A stretch of DNA of 64,000 nucleotides from Myxococcus stipitatus (GTDB lineage Bacteria > Myxococcota > Myxococcia > Myxococcales > Myxococcaceae). The first letter of the stretch is position 1; every line of letters starts with the position of its first letter. Shown here in pieces: positions 51,084 to 61,300 of this stretch. Made by a program: the position numbers and the translations under genes. The notes beneath the pieces are model-generated. The model was not told where the DNA came from. It made no database searches and saw only the letters and a list, made by a program, of their open reading frames with translations. The stretch lies in the NCBI RefSeq assembly GCF_037414475.1, contig NZ_CP147913.1:8256501-8320500 (forward strand). Reading direction: 5' to 3'.

Positions 51084-53603
51084 ATGCGCCGCACACCCTT
51101 CTTCTCCCCGCGACGCCTGACCTCGGCGCTCGCGCTGCTGGCTTCGCTGTCGGCCCCACCCTCCCTGGCGCAGTACCGCCCTCCCCCCATGTCGGAGTCG
51201 CAGCGGCTGGTGAAGGAGGGCGAGACGGCCCAGGTGTCCGCCAGCGCGGCGAGCGCCTCCGGCGACAAGAAGGCGGCCGAGGAGAAGTACCGCAAGGCCC
51301 TGGCCTCCTTCGAGCAAGCGCTGGCCGCGGAGCCGGGCTCCATCGCGGCCGCCGCGGGCGTGGGCTCCGTCGCCAACGCGCTTCAGGACTGGACGCGCAC
51401 CGTGGAGCGGCTCAAGCCGGTGCAGGCGGCGAACCCGTCCGAGCTGTCGCTCGCGTATCCGCTGGGTGTGGCCCTCTTCAAGCTGCGCCGCTTCCCGGAG
51501 GCGGTGCCACTCATGGAGCAGGTGGCCGCGGCGGACCAGGCCGAGCACCTCATCGTCCACTACTACCTGGCCAGCTACTACCTCTACGCGCAGCAGGGCG
51601 ACGCGGCGGTGACGCGTCTGCGGCGCTACCTGTCGCTGCGCCCCGCGAAGCTCGCCGCCAACGACTACCAGATTCACGAGCTGCTGGGCCGCGCGCACGT
51701 GTTGCGGCGCGACACGGTGGCCGCGCGGGCCTCCTTCACCCAGGCGCAGGCGGGGCGGCCCGAGTCCGCCTCCGTGCAGCTGGGCCTGGCCAGCGTGCTG
51801 GAGCTGGAGGGCAAGCCCGATGAGGCGCGTGTCCTGTTGGAGGGCGTGACGACCCGCTTCCCGCAGGTGGCCGAGCCCCGCGAGAAGCTGGCCCGGCTGT
51901 ATCTCTCCTCCGGAGACCTGCCTCGCGCGGAGACGCAGGCGGTGGCGGTGGCGAAGCTGGGCGCGACGCCCGCCGCGTACCTGCTCCTGGGCGACGTTCG
52001 GCTGGCGCAGAAGCAGGCCCCGGCCGCGGAGGAAGCCTACCGCAAGGTGTTGGAGCTCCAGCCGGGACTGGTGCTGGGGCAGATGGCCGTGGGCAAGGCG
52101 CTCCAGGCCCAGGGGCGCCACGAGGAGGCCATCCAGTTCCTCGAGGCGGCGGTCCGCTCGGGCGCCAACAGCGTGGAGCTGTGGGCCTCGCTGGGCTCCG
52201 TCAACCGGCGCGCGGGCCGCTTCCAGCGCGCGGTGGAGGTGCACCGCCGCGTCGTGGAGATGGTGCCGCGTCAGGCGCTGGGCTGGATGTTGCTGGGCGC
52301 GGACCACTTCGCCACCGGGCAGTGGGACCAGGCCATCGACGATTATGGCAACGCGCTCGTGGTCGAGCCGGACCACGCCGGGGCGAAGCAGTGGCTGGCT
52401 CGCGCGCTGGCCCACCGCGCCCGGGACCGCAGCGGGGCGGGGCGGTCGGATGACGCCGTGCGAGACCTGCGGCGCGCGTTCGACCTGGACCGGAGTGTCC
52501 CCATGGCCCGCCGGCTGGCCGCGGCCTTGATGGAGACGCGGGCCTATGGCGACGCGCGCAAGGTGATGGAGCAGGGCGCGACGCTCCCCGGTGCTTCGTG
52601 GCGCGAGCAGCTGCTGTTGGGCTACGCGCGGCTGGGCGCGGGGGACGCGCAGGCGGCGCTCGAGGCGTTCGAGCGCTCCAGCAAGCAGACCGAGGAGCCG
52701 GACCAGCAGGCGGAGGCCTCCGCGGGCGCGGCGCTGGCGGAGGTGGAGCTGGGGCAGGTGGACGCCGCCGTGCAGCGGCTCACCGAGGTGGGCCCGTCGC
52801 GCTCGGCCGCGAGCGTGGCCCAGGCCAACCTTCCGCGGGTATTGGTGCGCCGGGCCCTGTCCCGGCTGGAGTCGGGTGACCTCGAGGGCGCCGACCGGGA
52901 CCTCGACGCGGTGGACAAGCTGGGCACCGGCAAGCGCGCGGACCTGGCGAAGCTGGTCCTCTTCGCCCGGGGGCTGACGCGCGCGGAGTCGGGACGTCAC
53001 GCCGAGGCGACCGCCGCGCTGAAGAAGGCGCTGACGCCCGCGCAGGCCTGGGCCTGGCCCAACACGCGCGCCCTGGCGGACGCCTTCGCCCTCTACAAGA
53101 AGGGGCAGGTCGCCGCCGCGCGCAAGCAGCTCGCCGCCGCGTCGAAGAAGCCCATGCCCGGACAGCCCAAGTGGCTTGCCTCCATGACGGGCGCGCTCCA
53201 CCGTCGCGAGGCCTCGCTGGCCTATGCGGCCGGCAACATGAAGGGCGCGGAGAAGGCGCTCAAGGCCGCGCTCGCCACCGAGCCCGAGGACACGCTGCTC
53301 CAACACAACCTGGCCTGCGTCGACTGGCGCAAGGGCAAGGCGTCGGACGCGCTGGCCACCTGGCGCCGGCTGGAGCCATCCGTCGCGGTGGCCTCGCTCA
53401 ACCTGGGCATCGACGCCCAGGAGCGCCGCCACGAGCCGGCCGAGGCGGTGGACGCCTGGCGCCGCTACCTCGCCTCGGGCACCGGGCCGCGCATGGCCCA
53501 GGTGCGTGAGTGGAAGGACAGACTGCAGAGCCTCCATGGCCTCGCCGAGCCCTCGGGCTCCCCGGCGGCGGCCGGAGCCACCGTGGAGGACACCACCCCA
53601 TGA
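51084..53603 (+). CDS. Exported TPR-repeat protein
   Basis: An 839-residue protein starting 16 bases after the phosphatase stop, so probably co-transcribed. The signal is in the first 29 residues (TSALALLASLSAPPSLAQYR). The rest is made of tetratricopeptide repeats, at least a dozen, with typical helix pairs such as YRKALASFEQALAAEPGS, AEEAYRKVLELQPGLVLGQM, AVGKALQAQGRHEEAIQFLE and WMLLGADHFATGQWDQAIDD. TPR arrays hold protein complexes; here a periplasmic scaffold is likely. It overlaps the start of the binding-protein gene by four bases (ATGA), a strong sign of coupled translation. Confidence 0.88.
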   Translation: MRRTPFFSPRRLTSALALLASLSAPPSLAQYRPPPMSESQRLVKEGETAQVSASAASASGDKKAAEEKYRKALASFEQALAAEPGSIAAAAGVGSVANALQDWTRTVERLKPVQAANPSELSLAYPLGVALFKLRRFPEAVPLMEQVAAADQAEHLIVHYYLASYYLYAQQGDAAVTRLRRYLSLRPAKLAANDYQIHELLGRAHVLRRDTVAARASFTQAQAGRPESASVQLGLASVLELEGKPDEARVLLEGVTTRFPQVAEPREKLARLYLSSGDLPRAETQAVAVAKLGATPAAYLLLGDVRLAQKQAPAAEEAYRKVLELQPGLVLGQMAVGKALQAQGRHEEAIQFLEAAVRSGANSVELWASLGSVNRRAGRFQRAVEVHRRVVEMVPRQALGWMLLGADHFATGQWDQAIDDYGNALVVEPDHAGAKQWLARALAHRARDRSGAGRSDDAVRDLRRAFDLDRSVPMARRLAAALMETRAYGDARKVMEQGATLPGASWREQLLLGYARLGAGDAQAALEAFERSSKQTEEPDQQAEASAGAALAEVELGQVDAAVQRLTEVGPSRSAASVAQANLPRVLVRRALSRLESGDLEGADRDLDAVDKLGTGKRADLAKLVLFARGLTRAESGRHAEATAALKKALTPAQAWAWPNTRALADAFALYKKGQVAAARKQLAAASKKPMPGQPKWLASMTGALHRREASLAYAAGNMKGAEKALKAALATEPEDTLLQHNLACVDWRKGKASDALATWRRLEPSVAVASLNLGIDAQERRHEPAEAVDAWRRYLASGTGPRMAQVREWKDRLQSLHGLAEPSGSPAAAGATVEDTTP

Positions 53604-54523
53604 CGACGCTTCGTTTCCTGCTGGCCGGCCTCGCGCTGGCGCTGTGTCTGGCCTCTCCCGCGGGCGCGGCTCCGGCTTCGAAGAAGGCCACCCTGGGCGT
53701 CTTCCTGGCCACCACCTTGAGCGACGGCCAGGAGCGCTTCCAGTACGCGGAGGCCCTGGCGGCGAGGCTGACCGAGGCCATGGGGCGCCCCGTGGCCGCC
53801 AAGAGCTTTGGCCGCTACGAGGACTTCGCCCGCGCCATCTCCGACGGGTTGGTGGACTTCGCCGTCGTCGAAGGGTGGGCCGCCGTGCAGTTGGGCGCCC
53901 GCGCCACGCCCCTGGCCTGGGCCACGCGCCCCGGAGAGTCCCAGCAGCGCTGGGCCATCGTGTCCACCCAGCGGGGCTCCGTGAAGGACCTCGCCGGCAA
54001 GCGCCTGGCCTTGGTGAAGGGCGCCGGGCCCGCCGACCCCAAGTTCGTCACCCATGCCGTCCTCGGCGGAGACCTGGATGCGCAGCGCCACTTCAAGCTG
54101 TCCCCGGTGCCCAACGTGGAGTCCGCCCTGAAGATGCTGGACGCCAAGGGCGCGGAGGCCGCCCTGGTGCCGGTGGCGCACGTCCCCAAGGACAACAAGG
54201 AGATCCGCGTCCTCTTCCGCAGCTCCCGGCTCCCGGGCGCCGTCCTCGTCGACCTGCGCAACCAGCGGGTCGCCCTGGACACAGCCCTGCCCGCCGTGGG
54301 CGCCGTGCCTCCCTTCGAGGCCTTCTCCCGCATCGAGGGCAAGGAGTTCGAGGACTTCCGGCGTCTCGTCACCCAGGGCCCCCCCCGCCGCCAGCCGGTG
54401 TTCGCCGAGACGCCCGACCTGCGCGTGTCCACCCAGGCGCTGGTGCGCGCCGAGGAGTTGGGGCCGTCGCTGCCGTCCTTCGCGGGCGACCTCGCCGTCA
54501 CCGCCGAGCAGCCGGATGACTGA
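53600..54523 (+). CDS. Periplasmic PhnD-like solute-binding protein
   Basis: A 307-residue exported protein; its ATG overlaps the TPR stop. The signal is MTTLRFLLAGLALALCLASP ending in AGA-AP. The mature chain resembles phosphate/phosphonate-binding proteins of the PhnD group: LGVFLATTLSDGQERFQYAE, YEDFARAISDGLVDFAVVEG, then VKDLAGKRLALVKGAGPADP and SALKMLDAKGAEAALVPVAH. No ABC permease or ATPase is near, so it may serve as a sensor input instead of a transporter part. The fold call is good, the ligand unknown. The C-terminus after about 260 is less conserved. Confidence 0.75.
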   Translation: MTTLRFLLAGLALALCLASPAGAAPASKKATLGVFLATTLSDGQERFQYAEALAARLTEAMGRPVAAKSFGRYEDFARAISDGLVDFAVVEGWAAVQLGARATPLAWATRPGESQQRWAIVSTQRGSVKDLAGKRLALVKGAGPADPKFVTHAVLGGDLDAQRHFKLSPVPNVESALKMLDAKGAEAALVPVAHVPKDNKEIRVLFRSSRLPGAVLVDLRNQRVALDTALPAVGAVPPFEAFSRIEGKEFEDFRRLVTQGPPRRQPVFAETPDLRVSTQALVRAEELGPSLPSFAGDLAVTAEQPDD

Positions 54524-54775
54524 CGCGAAGCGCGGCGCTGGCGTAACCCCGGACTCGGCCGTGGCATACAACCCTGTCATGGGGGGACTCTTGAGTTTTA
54601 GGGTCTGAGAATCACCGACTTGGCCCGGCAGGATCTCTGGGGTAGCTTGCCTACCGACGGCGCGAGCGAGCAGGTGAGCGAATTCGTCCAATCAGACCGA
54701 TTGCCCTGGCGCCGCGCCCGCCACCCGGGGCGTACAGGACCGCGAGGGCTCCTCCCATTCGCGGATGTGAGAACG

Positions 54776-57436
54776 ATGCACTCGAATGTGTCTGGTGAGC
54801 CGCTGCGAGGTGCGGTGGGAGTTCACGCGGGGCGCCGAGGTCCGCGCGCGATTCTTCCCTGGTCCATCCTGCTCTGTGCCCTGGCGGTGGCCCATCCGTC
54901 GTTGGCCCAGGCCCAGGCGTCCACGGCCACGTCCGAGTCCCAGCCGAAGGTGAAGCGCAAGAAGCGCGTCGCGGCGCCGGGGACCAAGCCCGCGACGGCC
55001 ACGAAGTCCGCGACCACCACGAAGCCCGCTGGGACGAAGCCCCCGCGCACCGCGAAGAAGTCCGCGAAGTCGCGCAAGGGCTCCAAGGTGGAGGAGGCTC
55101 CGTCCGCCGCCCCTGAGATTCCGGTGCTGGGCGCCGGCCCCGAGACGGGCGACCCGTCCGCCGGCACGGAGTCGGTGGTGGCCGAGCCCCCCGTGCCCGT
55201 CGAGCCCACGCCGATGGTGGAGACACATCCCGCCGCGCCCGTGGCGGGGCCGGTGAGTCCCGCGCACTCCACCCCCAGCACCTTGGACGGGGTGGCGCCA
55301 GCGTCTGGCACACAGGGCGCGGTGCCGGCGACGGCCCGCCAGACGCCGCCCGCTCCCGCTCCCCGGGACAACGTCCCCATCAGCGCGCCGTTCGCCGAGC
55401 CCGCCATGGACCGGCCGCTGCCGCCTCCCTCGGGGCTTGCGAGCCTGCCGGGGGGCGACCCCACCGAAGGGGCCGACCTGCTGGAGGAGTCCGTCAACCG
55501 CGTGCTCAGCGAGGCGGTGGTGACGACGGCCTCCAAGCGCAAGCAGCGCATCGCGGACGTGCCGCTGACGGTGTCGTGGATTCCGGCGGAGGAGCTGGAG
55601 GGCACGGGCCAGTTCTCGCTGTGCGAGGCCATCCAGTACTTCCCCGGCATGGAGTGCCGCCGGGGCTCCATGCGCAAGGCGGCGGTGAGCGCGCGCGGCC
55701 TGGGCTCCAACTACCTGTCCAACCGGTTGCTGCTGCTCAAGGACGGCCGTCCCTTGACGGACCCGTGGACGGGCCAGTTCTACGCGGACGAGACGACGCC
55801 GCTGGTGAACCTCAAGCAGGTGGAGGTCATCCGGGGCCCCGGCTCCTCGCTGTACGGCTCCAACGCCTTCAGCGGCGTCATCAACATCATCGAGCGTCAG
55901 CCGGCGGACCTGATTGCGCCGGGGCGCAACGTGGGCATGGAGGCGCGGGTGCTGGCGGGGCAGGACCAGACGTGGCGTCTGCACGGCAACGTGGCGGGCC
56001 GCGGGGGACCCGTGGAGGCGCTGCTGGGCTACTACGGCTACGGCTCGGATGGACCGCAGCTCTTCAGCGACCCCTCCAGGGGCGTGGTGGACAAGAACCA
56101 GGACTCGCAGGTGCACCAGGTCAACGGCAAGGTGCGCGTGGGCCCGCTGTCCCTGGACGCGGACTACACGGACGCGACCATCGGCCGGCCCGGTGGTTCC
56201 CACGGGCAGATCTCCACGGTGGGCAACTGCGGCCGCTGCCACTACACGCCCGACGACGAGGAGTCCGTCCAGAACTTCAACGCCTCCGCGCAGGTGGACC
56301 AGCAGGTGACGGACAGCCTGCGGGTGTTCGGCCAGGCGTATGGCTTCTTCAAGCGCCGTGACGTGACGACGGAGGGTTCCTTCGGCACCGACCCCACGCG
56401 GGTGCTGGGCAAGCGCCGCCGCCTGGGCGGTGAGGTGCGCGCGCTGTACTCGGCCGGCCCGGTCTCCGTGACGGTGGGCGGCGACGTGAAGTTCGACCAG
56501 GTCAACGTGCCCAACGTCCTGCCGACGCTCACGCTGGACGAGACGAAGCAGACCATCTTCGGCGGCTTCGTGGACGCGGAGTACCGCCCGTTCGAGCGGC
56601 TGGTGCTGAGCGCGGGTGCCCGCTACGACCGCTACGACATCCCCGAGCAGGTGTGGCGCCAGCGCACGGATCAGATCTCCCCGCGCGCCAGCGTCGTCTT
56701 CCACGCCGTCCCGGAGCTGCTCACGGTGCGCACCAACTACGGCCGCGCCTTCCGCGCGCCCACGTTGGCGGAGCTCGCCATCAATCAGCAGATGTACGCG
56801 GCGACGTTGATTGGCAACGCGGACCTGCGCGCGGAGACGCTCGACACGTTCGAGGCCGCGGTGGACTTCTGGCCCTTCGAGCGGCGCGTGCGTCTGACGG
56901 GGACGGGCTTCTACAACGTGGCCAACAACTTCATCAATCAGGAGCTCGTGTTCGGCTCGGTGTCCCAGTTCCGCAACCAGGGCAACGCGCGCATCGCGGG
57001 CTTCGAGCTGGAGGCGGCGGCGCAGATTCCGTCCATCAACTCGTCGTTCGACGTGGCCTACCAGTTCCTCGACGCGAAGAGCGTGCCCTACCAGAGCGAC
57101 ATGCCGGAGACCCGGTTGGACTACGCGCCCTCGCACCGCATCTACGCGCGCGGCCGGACCAACATCGGCAGCGTGGCCTTCGCGGAGCTGTACGCCCTGT
57201 TCGTCGGGCCGCGCTTCGACCCAGGCTTCCAGGTGGACGAGACGACGGGCCTGCCTACCCAGCGCGTGGAGCTGGCCAGCTACATCACCGCCAGCGCGCG
57301 CGTCGGCTTCAACGTCTACGACGGCATCTCGGTGTCGTTCCTGGGCTCCAACCTCTTCAACGCGGCCTACGAGGAAGCCCACGGGTTCCCCGCGCCGCCG
57401 CAGTCGTTCTTCAGCGAAGTCAAGGTCCGCTACTAG
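54776..57436 (+). CDS. TonB-dependent receptor with a CXXCH motif in a loop
   Basis: An 886-residue outer-membrane receptor. A signal (about 1-45, LLCALAVAHPSLAQAQ) is followed by a long Lys/Ala then Pro/Val-rich tether to about 230. The plug domain has VVTTASKRKQRIADVPLTVS, LCEAIQYFPGMECRRGSM, VEVIRGPGSSLYGSNAFSGV, and the barrel ends in FFSEVKVRY, an aromatic-rich last strand. The loop with NCGRCHYTPDDEES has C485-x-x-C488-H489, the covalent-heme motif, unusual for a TonB receptor and possibly a disulfide turn instead. The tether recalls partner-interaction tails of transducing receptors, but it lacks the FecA STN signal domain. Substrate unknown. The GHKL ATPase begins nine bases later. 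Confidence 0.88.
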   Translation: MHSNVSGEPLRGAVGVHAGRRGPRAILPWSILLCALAVAHPSLAQAQASTATSESQPKVKRKKRVAAPGTKPATATKSATTTKPAGTKPPRTAKKSAKSRKGSKVEEAPSAAPEIPVLGAGPETGDPSAGTESVVAEPPVPVEPTPMVETHPAAPVAGPVSPAHSTPSTLDGVAPASGTQGAVPATARQTPPAPAPRDNVPISAPFAEPAMDRPLPPPSGLASLPGGDPTEGADLLEESVNRVLSEAVVTTASKRKQRIADVPLTVSWIPAEELEGTGQFSLCEAIQYFPGMECRRGSMRKAAVSARGLGSNYLSNRLLLLKDGRPLTDPWTGQFYADETTPLVNLKQVEVIRGPGSSLYGSNAFSGVINIIERQPADLIAPGRNVGMEARVLAGQDQTWRLHGNVAGRGGPVEALLGYYGYGSDGPQLFSDPSRGVVDKNQDSQVHQVNGKVRVGPLSLDADYTDATIGRPGGSHGQISTVGNCGRCHYTPDDEESVQNFNASAQVDQQVTDSLRVFGQAYGFFKRRDVTTEGSFGTDPTRVLGKRRRLGGEVRALYSAGPVSVTVGGDVKFDQVNVPNVLPTLTLDETKQTIFGGFVDAEYRPFERLVLSAGARYDRYDIPEQVWRQRTDQISPRASVVFHAVPELLTVRTNYGRAFRAPTLAELAINQQMYAATLIGNADLRAETLDTFEAAVDFWPFERRVRLTGTGFYNVANNFINQELVFGSVSQFRNQGNARIAGFELEAAAQIPSINSSFDVAYQFLDAKSVPYQSDMPETRLDYAPSHRIYARGRTNIGSVAFAELYALFVGPRFDPGFQVDETTGLPTQRVELASYITASARVGFNVYDGISVSFLGSNLFNAAYEEAHGFPAPPQSFFSEVKVRY

Positions 57437-57445
57437 GCGCCGCGT

Positions 57446-58312
57446 TTGAGCACCATTCCCCACCTGGAGGCCGGCGGCCTCCTGCTGATTGCCGATGCGT
57501 CCCTGCCCGCGGCGTCCCTCGAGCAGGTGGCGCCCCTGTTGGCGCAGGGCGCGGTGGGGCTGCCGGAGGCCTTGCTCCCCGCGTCGGGTCCGCGTGGGGT
57601 GGTGCTCTTCGATGGGGTGCTCAAGCCCGAGCACGCGCAGTGGCTCCGCCGTGAGCCGCCCGCGCTGCTGCTCGCCACACGGGAGCGGGACGGCGGACCC
57701 TCGCTGTGGGAGGCGCGGCTGTTGGGCGCGCTCGTGCGGGAGGGCTCGCTGCTGCCGGCGCGGGCCGAGGTGACGCGTCATCCGCTCCGGGGCGTGGTGG
57801 ACGTGCAGCACGCGGCCACGGCGGTGGGGATGGCGGTGGAGGCCGCGGAGGGCAGCCGGGTGGCGGCGGGGCTGGCGGCGGATGTCGCCCACGAAATCGC
57901 CGTCAACGCGCTTCTCGATGCGCCAGTGGATGCGCAGGGGGCTCCTCGTTATGCCCACCGGCGCACCGAGGTGCGCGAGGTGGCGCCGGAGGACGCCTGC
58001 GAACTGTGTGTCGCGGTGGAGGACGGGCGCATCTGGCTGGAGGTCGTGGACCGTTTCGGGGGGCTGCGTCCGGGGCCGTTCGCCCGGGCGTTGGAGGGGT
58101 GGGGGCAGAAGGTGAAGGTGGATATGTCGGGCGGCGGTGCCGGCCTGGGCTTGCGCCGCATCCTCGAGCACTGCGACACGGTGGCGGTGCGGGTGGTGGT
58201 GGGCCAGGAGTCGCGAGTCGTTTGCGTGGTGGACCTGGGAGACGCGCGTCGGCGCGCGGCCCAGCCCAAGTCACTGATGTTCTGTTTGCATGAGGTCAGG
58301 GCCGGTGGATAG
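57446..58312 (+). CDS. GHKL ATPase, RsbW/anti-sigma kinase-like
   Basis: A 288-residue protein from a TTG nine bases after the TBDR stop; no ATG is available. The first 130 residues are an unknown alpha/beta region (LLLIADASLPAASLEQVAPL). The C-terminal half shows the ATP boxes of the GHKL fold: N-box VAHEIAVNALLDAPVDAQG, G1 VVDRFGG, G2 GGGAGLGLRRILEHC. No histidine phospho-acceptor region is present, so it matches the anti-sigma/STAS kinase class (RsbW, SpoIIAB) and similar helper ATPases. It overlaps the STAS-kinase gene by 23 bases, making direct partnership likely. Which sigma factor it might bind is not visible in the window. Confidence 0.75.
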   Translation: MSTIPHLEAGGLLLIADASLPAASLEQVAPLLAQGAVGLPEALLPASGPRGVVLFDGVLKPEHAQWLRREPPALLLATRERDGGPSLWEARLLGALVREGSLLPARAEVTRHPLRGVVDVQHAATAVGMAVEAAEGSRVAAGLAADVAHEIAVNALLDAPVDAQGAPRYAHRRTEVREVAPEDACELCVAVEDGRIWLEVVDRFGGLRPGPFARALEGWGQKVKVDMSGGGAGLGLRRILEHCDTVAVRVVVGQESRVVCVVDLGDARRRAAQPKSLMFCLHEVRAGG

Positions 58313-61300
58313 CCAGGGTTCCAACGCCATCATCAGCCGGCTCCGTGTGGGTACCATCACCCACGTACGGATTGCTGGAGTCATCGACGAGACCTTCCCG
58401 CTGACGTCGGCCACCCCGGAGCTCAACGGGCTCCTCGTGGTCGACCTGGGGCGGGTGGAGCGCATCAGCTCCTTCGGGGTGCGCCGGTGGATTGAGTTCG
58501 CGGCGAAGCTGCCCGCGGGGGCGCTGGGCCTGTACGTGGTCCACGCGCCTCCCGTGGTGGTGGACCAGCTCAACATGGTGGAAGGCTTCGCGGGCGTGGC
58601 CCGGGTGCTCTCCTTCCTGGCCCCGTACTCCTGCCGCACCTGCAACGAAGACCGGATGCGGGTGGTGAACCTGGTCGACGACGCGCAGGTGCTCTCCGAG
58701 GGGCTCGCGCCGGCGCACCGGTGTCCGGTCTGCGCCAACCCGCTGGAGTTCGCGGACCAGCCCGATGAGTTCTTCGACTTCGGGCGCCGCCAGCAGTTCG
58801 GCACCGTGGACCCGGTGGTGATGCGCTACCTGCGCGCGAGCATGCCCACGGAGCAGCCGGAGCTCCCGCAGCACCTGAAAATCGTCCAGGACGACATCAC
58901 GTTCGTCACCCTGGCCAGCGCGCTGAAGGGGGACCTCAACGTGCGCCGGCTGGCCTCCGGGCTGGAGGGCCGCGTCGGGTTCGACTTCAGCCACGTGAGC
59001 AAGGTGGAGCCGGAGGCCCTGGCGAAGCTGGAGCAGGTGCTGGACACGGCCGCGCAGGGTGCGCAGGTGGTGTTGTGCCGCGTGCCCCCGCCGGCGCTGG
59101 CGGTGCTGGCGCGCTCGACCAAGCAGCTCCCGGCGCAGCTGTCCACGCTGTGGCTGCCGTGTGAGTGCCGCAACTGCGGCCAGGTGAGCCACCAGCGAGT
59201 CCCAGCGGCCGACTACCTGGCGCGGCTGCGCGCGCAGCAGACGAGCATCAGCCGGGAGTGCCCCATCTGCGGAGGCACCGCGCAGGTGCCGCACATGCCC
59301 CAGTTCCAGGGGTTCCTGGCGCGGATGCCGTTGTCGGACCGGCCGATGGAGGACATGGAGGCGCTGGAGCCGCGCGCGCTCAGCCAGTACCTGTTCGGCT
59401 CCGCCAACGCCGACCCGCAGGCCAACAAGGGCTCGCCCACCGACCTCTCCAACTCGCTGGGCAGCACCAAGCTCACCATCATCAAGCGGCTGGGGCAGGG
59501 CGGCATGGCGGAGGTCTTCCTCGCCAAGCAGGTGGGCGTGAAGGGCTTCGAGAAGTTCGTGGTGATGAAGAAGGTCCTGCCTCAGTTCGCGCAGAACCCC
59601 GAGTTCGTGGACATGTTGTTCGCGGAGGCCCGCGCCAACGCGCGGCTGACGCACCCCAACGTCGTGCAGACCTTCGACGTGGGTGTGTCCGACGGCGTGG
59701 CGTACATCCTGATGGAGTACGTGCGCGGGCCGGACCTGAAGCGGCTGGTCATCGAGCTGCGCCGCAAGGGCCTGGGCCTGCCGCTGGAGCATGCGCTGCG
59801 CATCGTCGCGGAGGTGGCGGCGGGTCTGCACTACGCGCACAGCTACGTGGACCCGGCGGGTACGTCCCACCCGGTGGTGCACCGGGACGTCAGCCCCCAC
59901 AACGTCCTCATCTCGTTGGACGGCGCCATCAAGCTCAGTGACTTCGGCATCGCCAAGGTCGCGGGCGAGGACAACACGCAGGCGGGCGTGCTGAAGGGGA
60001 AGATTTCATACATCTCCCCGGAGGCCGCGTCCGGCCGCACGCTGGATGCCCGCAACGACGTCTGGGCCCTGGGCGTCGTCCTCTTCGAGTTGCTCACGGG
60101 ACAGATGCCGTTCCGCCGGGAGCATGACGCGGCCACGCTCAACGCCATCGTCCGCGAGCCCGCGCCCGTGCCTTCGCAGTTGCGGCCGCACATCCCGCAG
60201 GACGTCTCCGACCTCATCCTCCGCGCGCTCGTGAAGGACCCGGCGCGCCGCACGCCGTCCGCCGCGGCGATGCGCGAGGAGATTGAAGCGGTGATGGCGC
60301 ACCACCGCCTCAACTCGTCGCCGGCCGCGGTGGCGCAGTTCTTCAAGGACACGCTGGGCGACCGGTTGGTGGAGTACGCGCCGTCGTCCAGCTCGGGCAC
60401 CGGGGAGTTCTCCAAGTCCGGCGCTTCGGGGACGGGCAGCGGTGAGCTGCCCCGGGCGACGGGTGGGAGTGGGACGCCGCGCCCATCCGGAAGCGCGAGT
60501 GGGAGCATCCCCGCGCCGCCCGTGCCGTCGAGCGCCCCGCGTCCCGCGCCCGCGGCGGTCCGTCCGCAGACACCTCCTCCGGTGGCGACTCGCCCCCAGA
60601 CGCCCGCGCCCGCGGTGGCTCGACCGCAGCCGCCTCCCGCGCCCCCGCGTCCACAGCCTCGTTCACCCACCGCCTCGAGCCTGCCGACGCCGTCGCACGG
60701 CATGTTGGCGCCGGAGGACCTGGACTCCGTGGAGCGGACCGAGGTCCTCGTGGTGGCAGGCCCGGCGACTCCTCCGCCGCCCGCCGTCGAAGCACGTCCG
60801 GCTCCCCTGCCTCGTGCCGCGCCGGTGGCCTCGGGCGCTCCGCGTTCATCCTCTCCCGATGCCCAGGCGATGGGGGCGCCGCCTCGCCAGGCGCCCGTGC
60901 CGAGACCTTCTGGCGCGGGGCACGCGAGTCCGGTGGCGGCTCGTCCGCCTGCGCCCGCTCCCGTGCCCGTGCCGGTTGCGCCCGCCGCGCCGGAGCCCGA
61001 GAGGGGCTCGCCGATGAAGTGGGCGGCCTTGGGCGGCGGACTGTTGCTGGTGGTCGCGGTGGTGGCGGTGGTGTTGCTGCGCGGGGGTGGCTCCGCGTTC
61101 GTCAACCTGGAGGACGGCGAGCACGTCTACATCGGTGGCGTGCGGATGGAGCCGGGCTCGTCATCGCTGGAGACGGCGCCACCGGGACAGTTGCTCATCG
61201 CCACGGCGGTGGACGGACGCCTGCGCCGGTTCGGAGCGACCAAGCAACGCGACGCCATCGATGTGCGCACCTTCGCGGACGCGATGCCCCAGCAGGGGAC

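Noticed and set aside
51033-53537. Antisense frame of 834 codons opposite the TPR gene
   Set aside because: No recognisable domain or start; a mirror of Ala/Leu/Glu-rich TPR coding sequence.
54692-58171. Antisense frame of 1159 codons opposite the TonB receptor and GHKL genes
   Set aside because: It spans two real genes and has only low-complexity His/Arg/Gly/Leu sequence.
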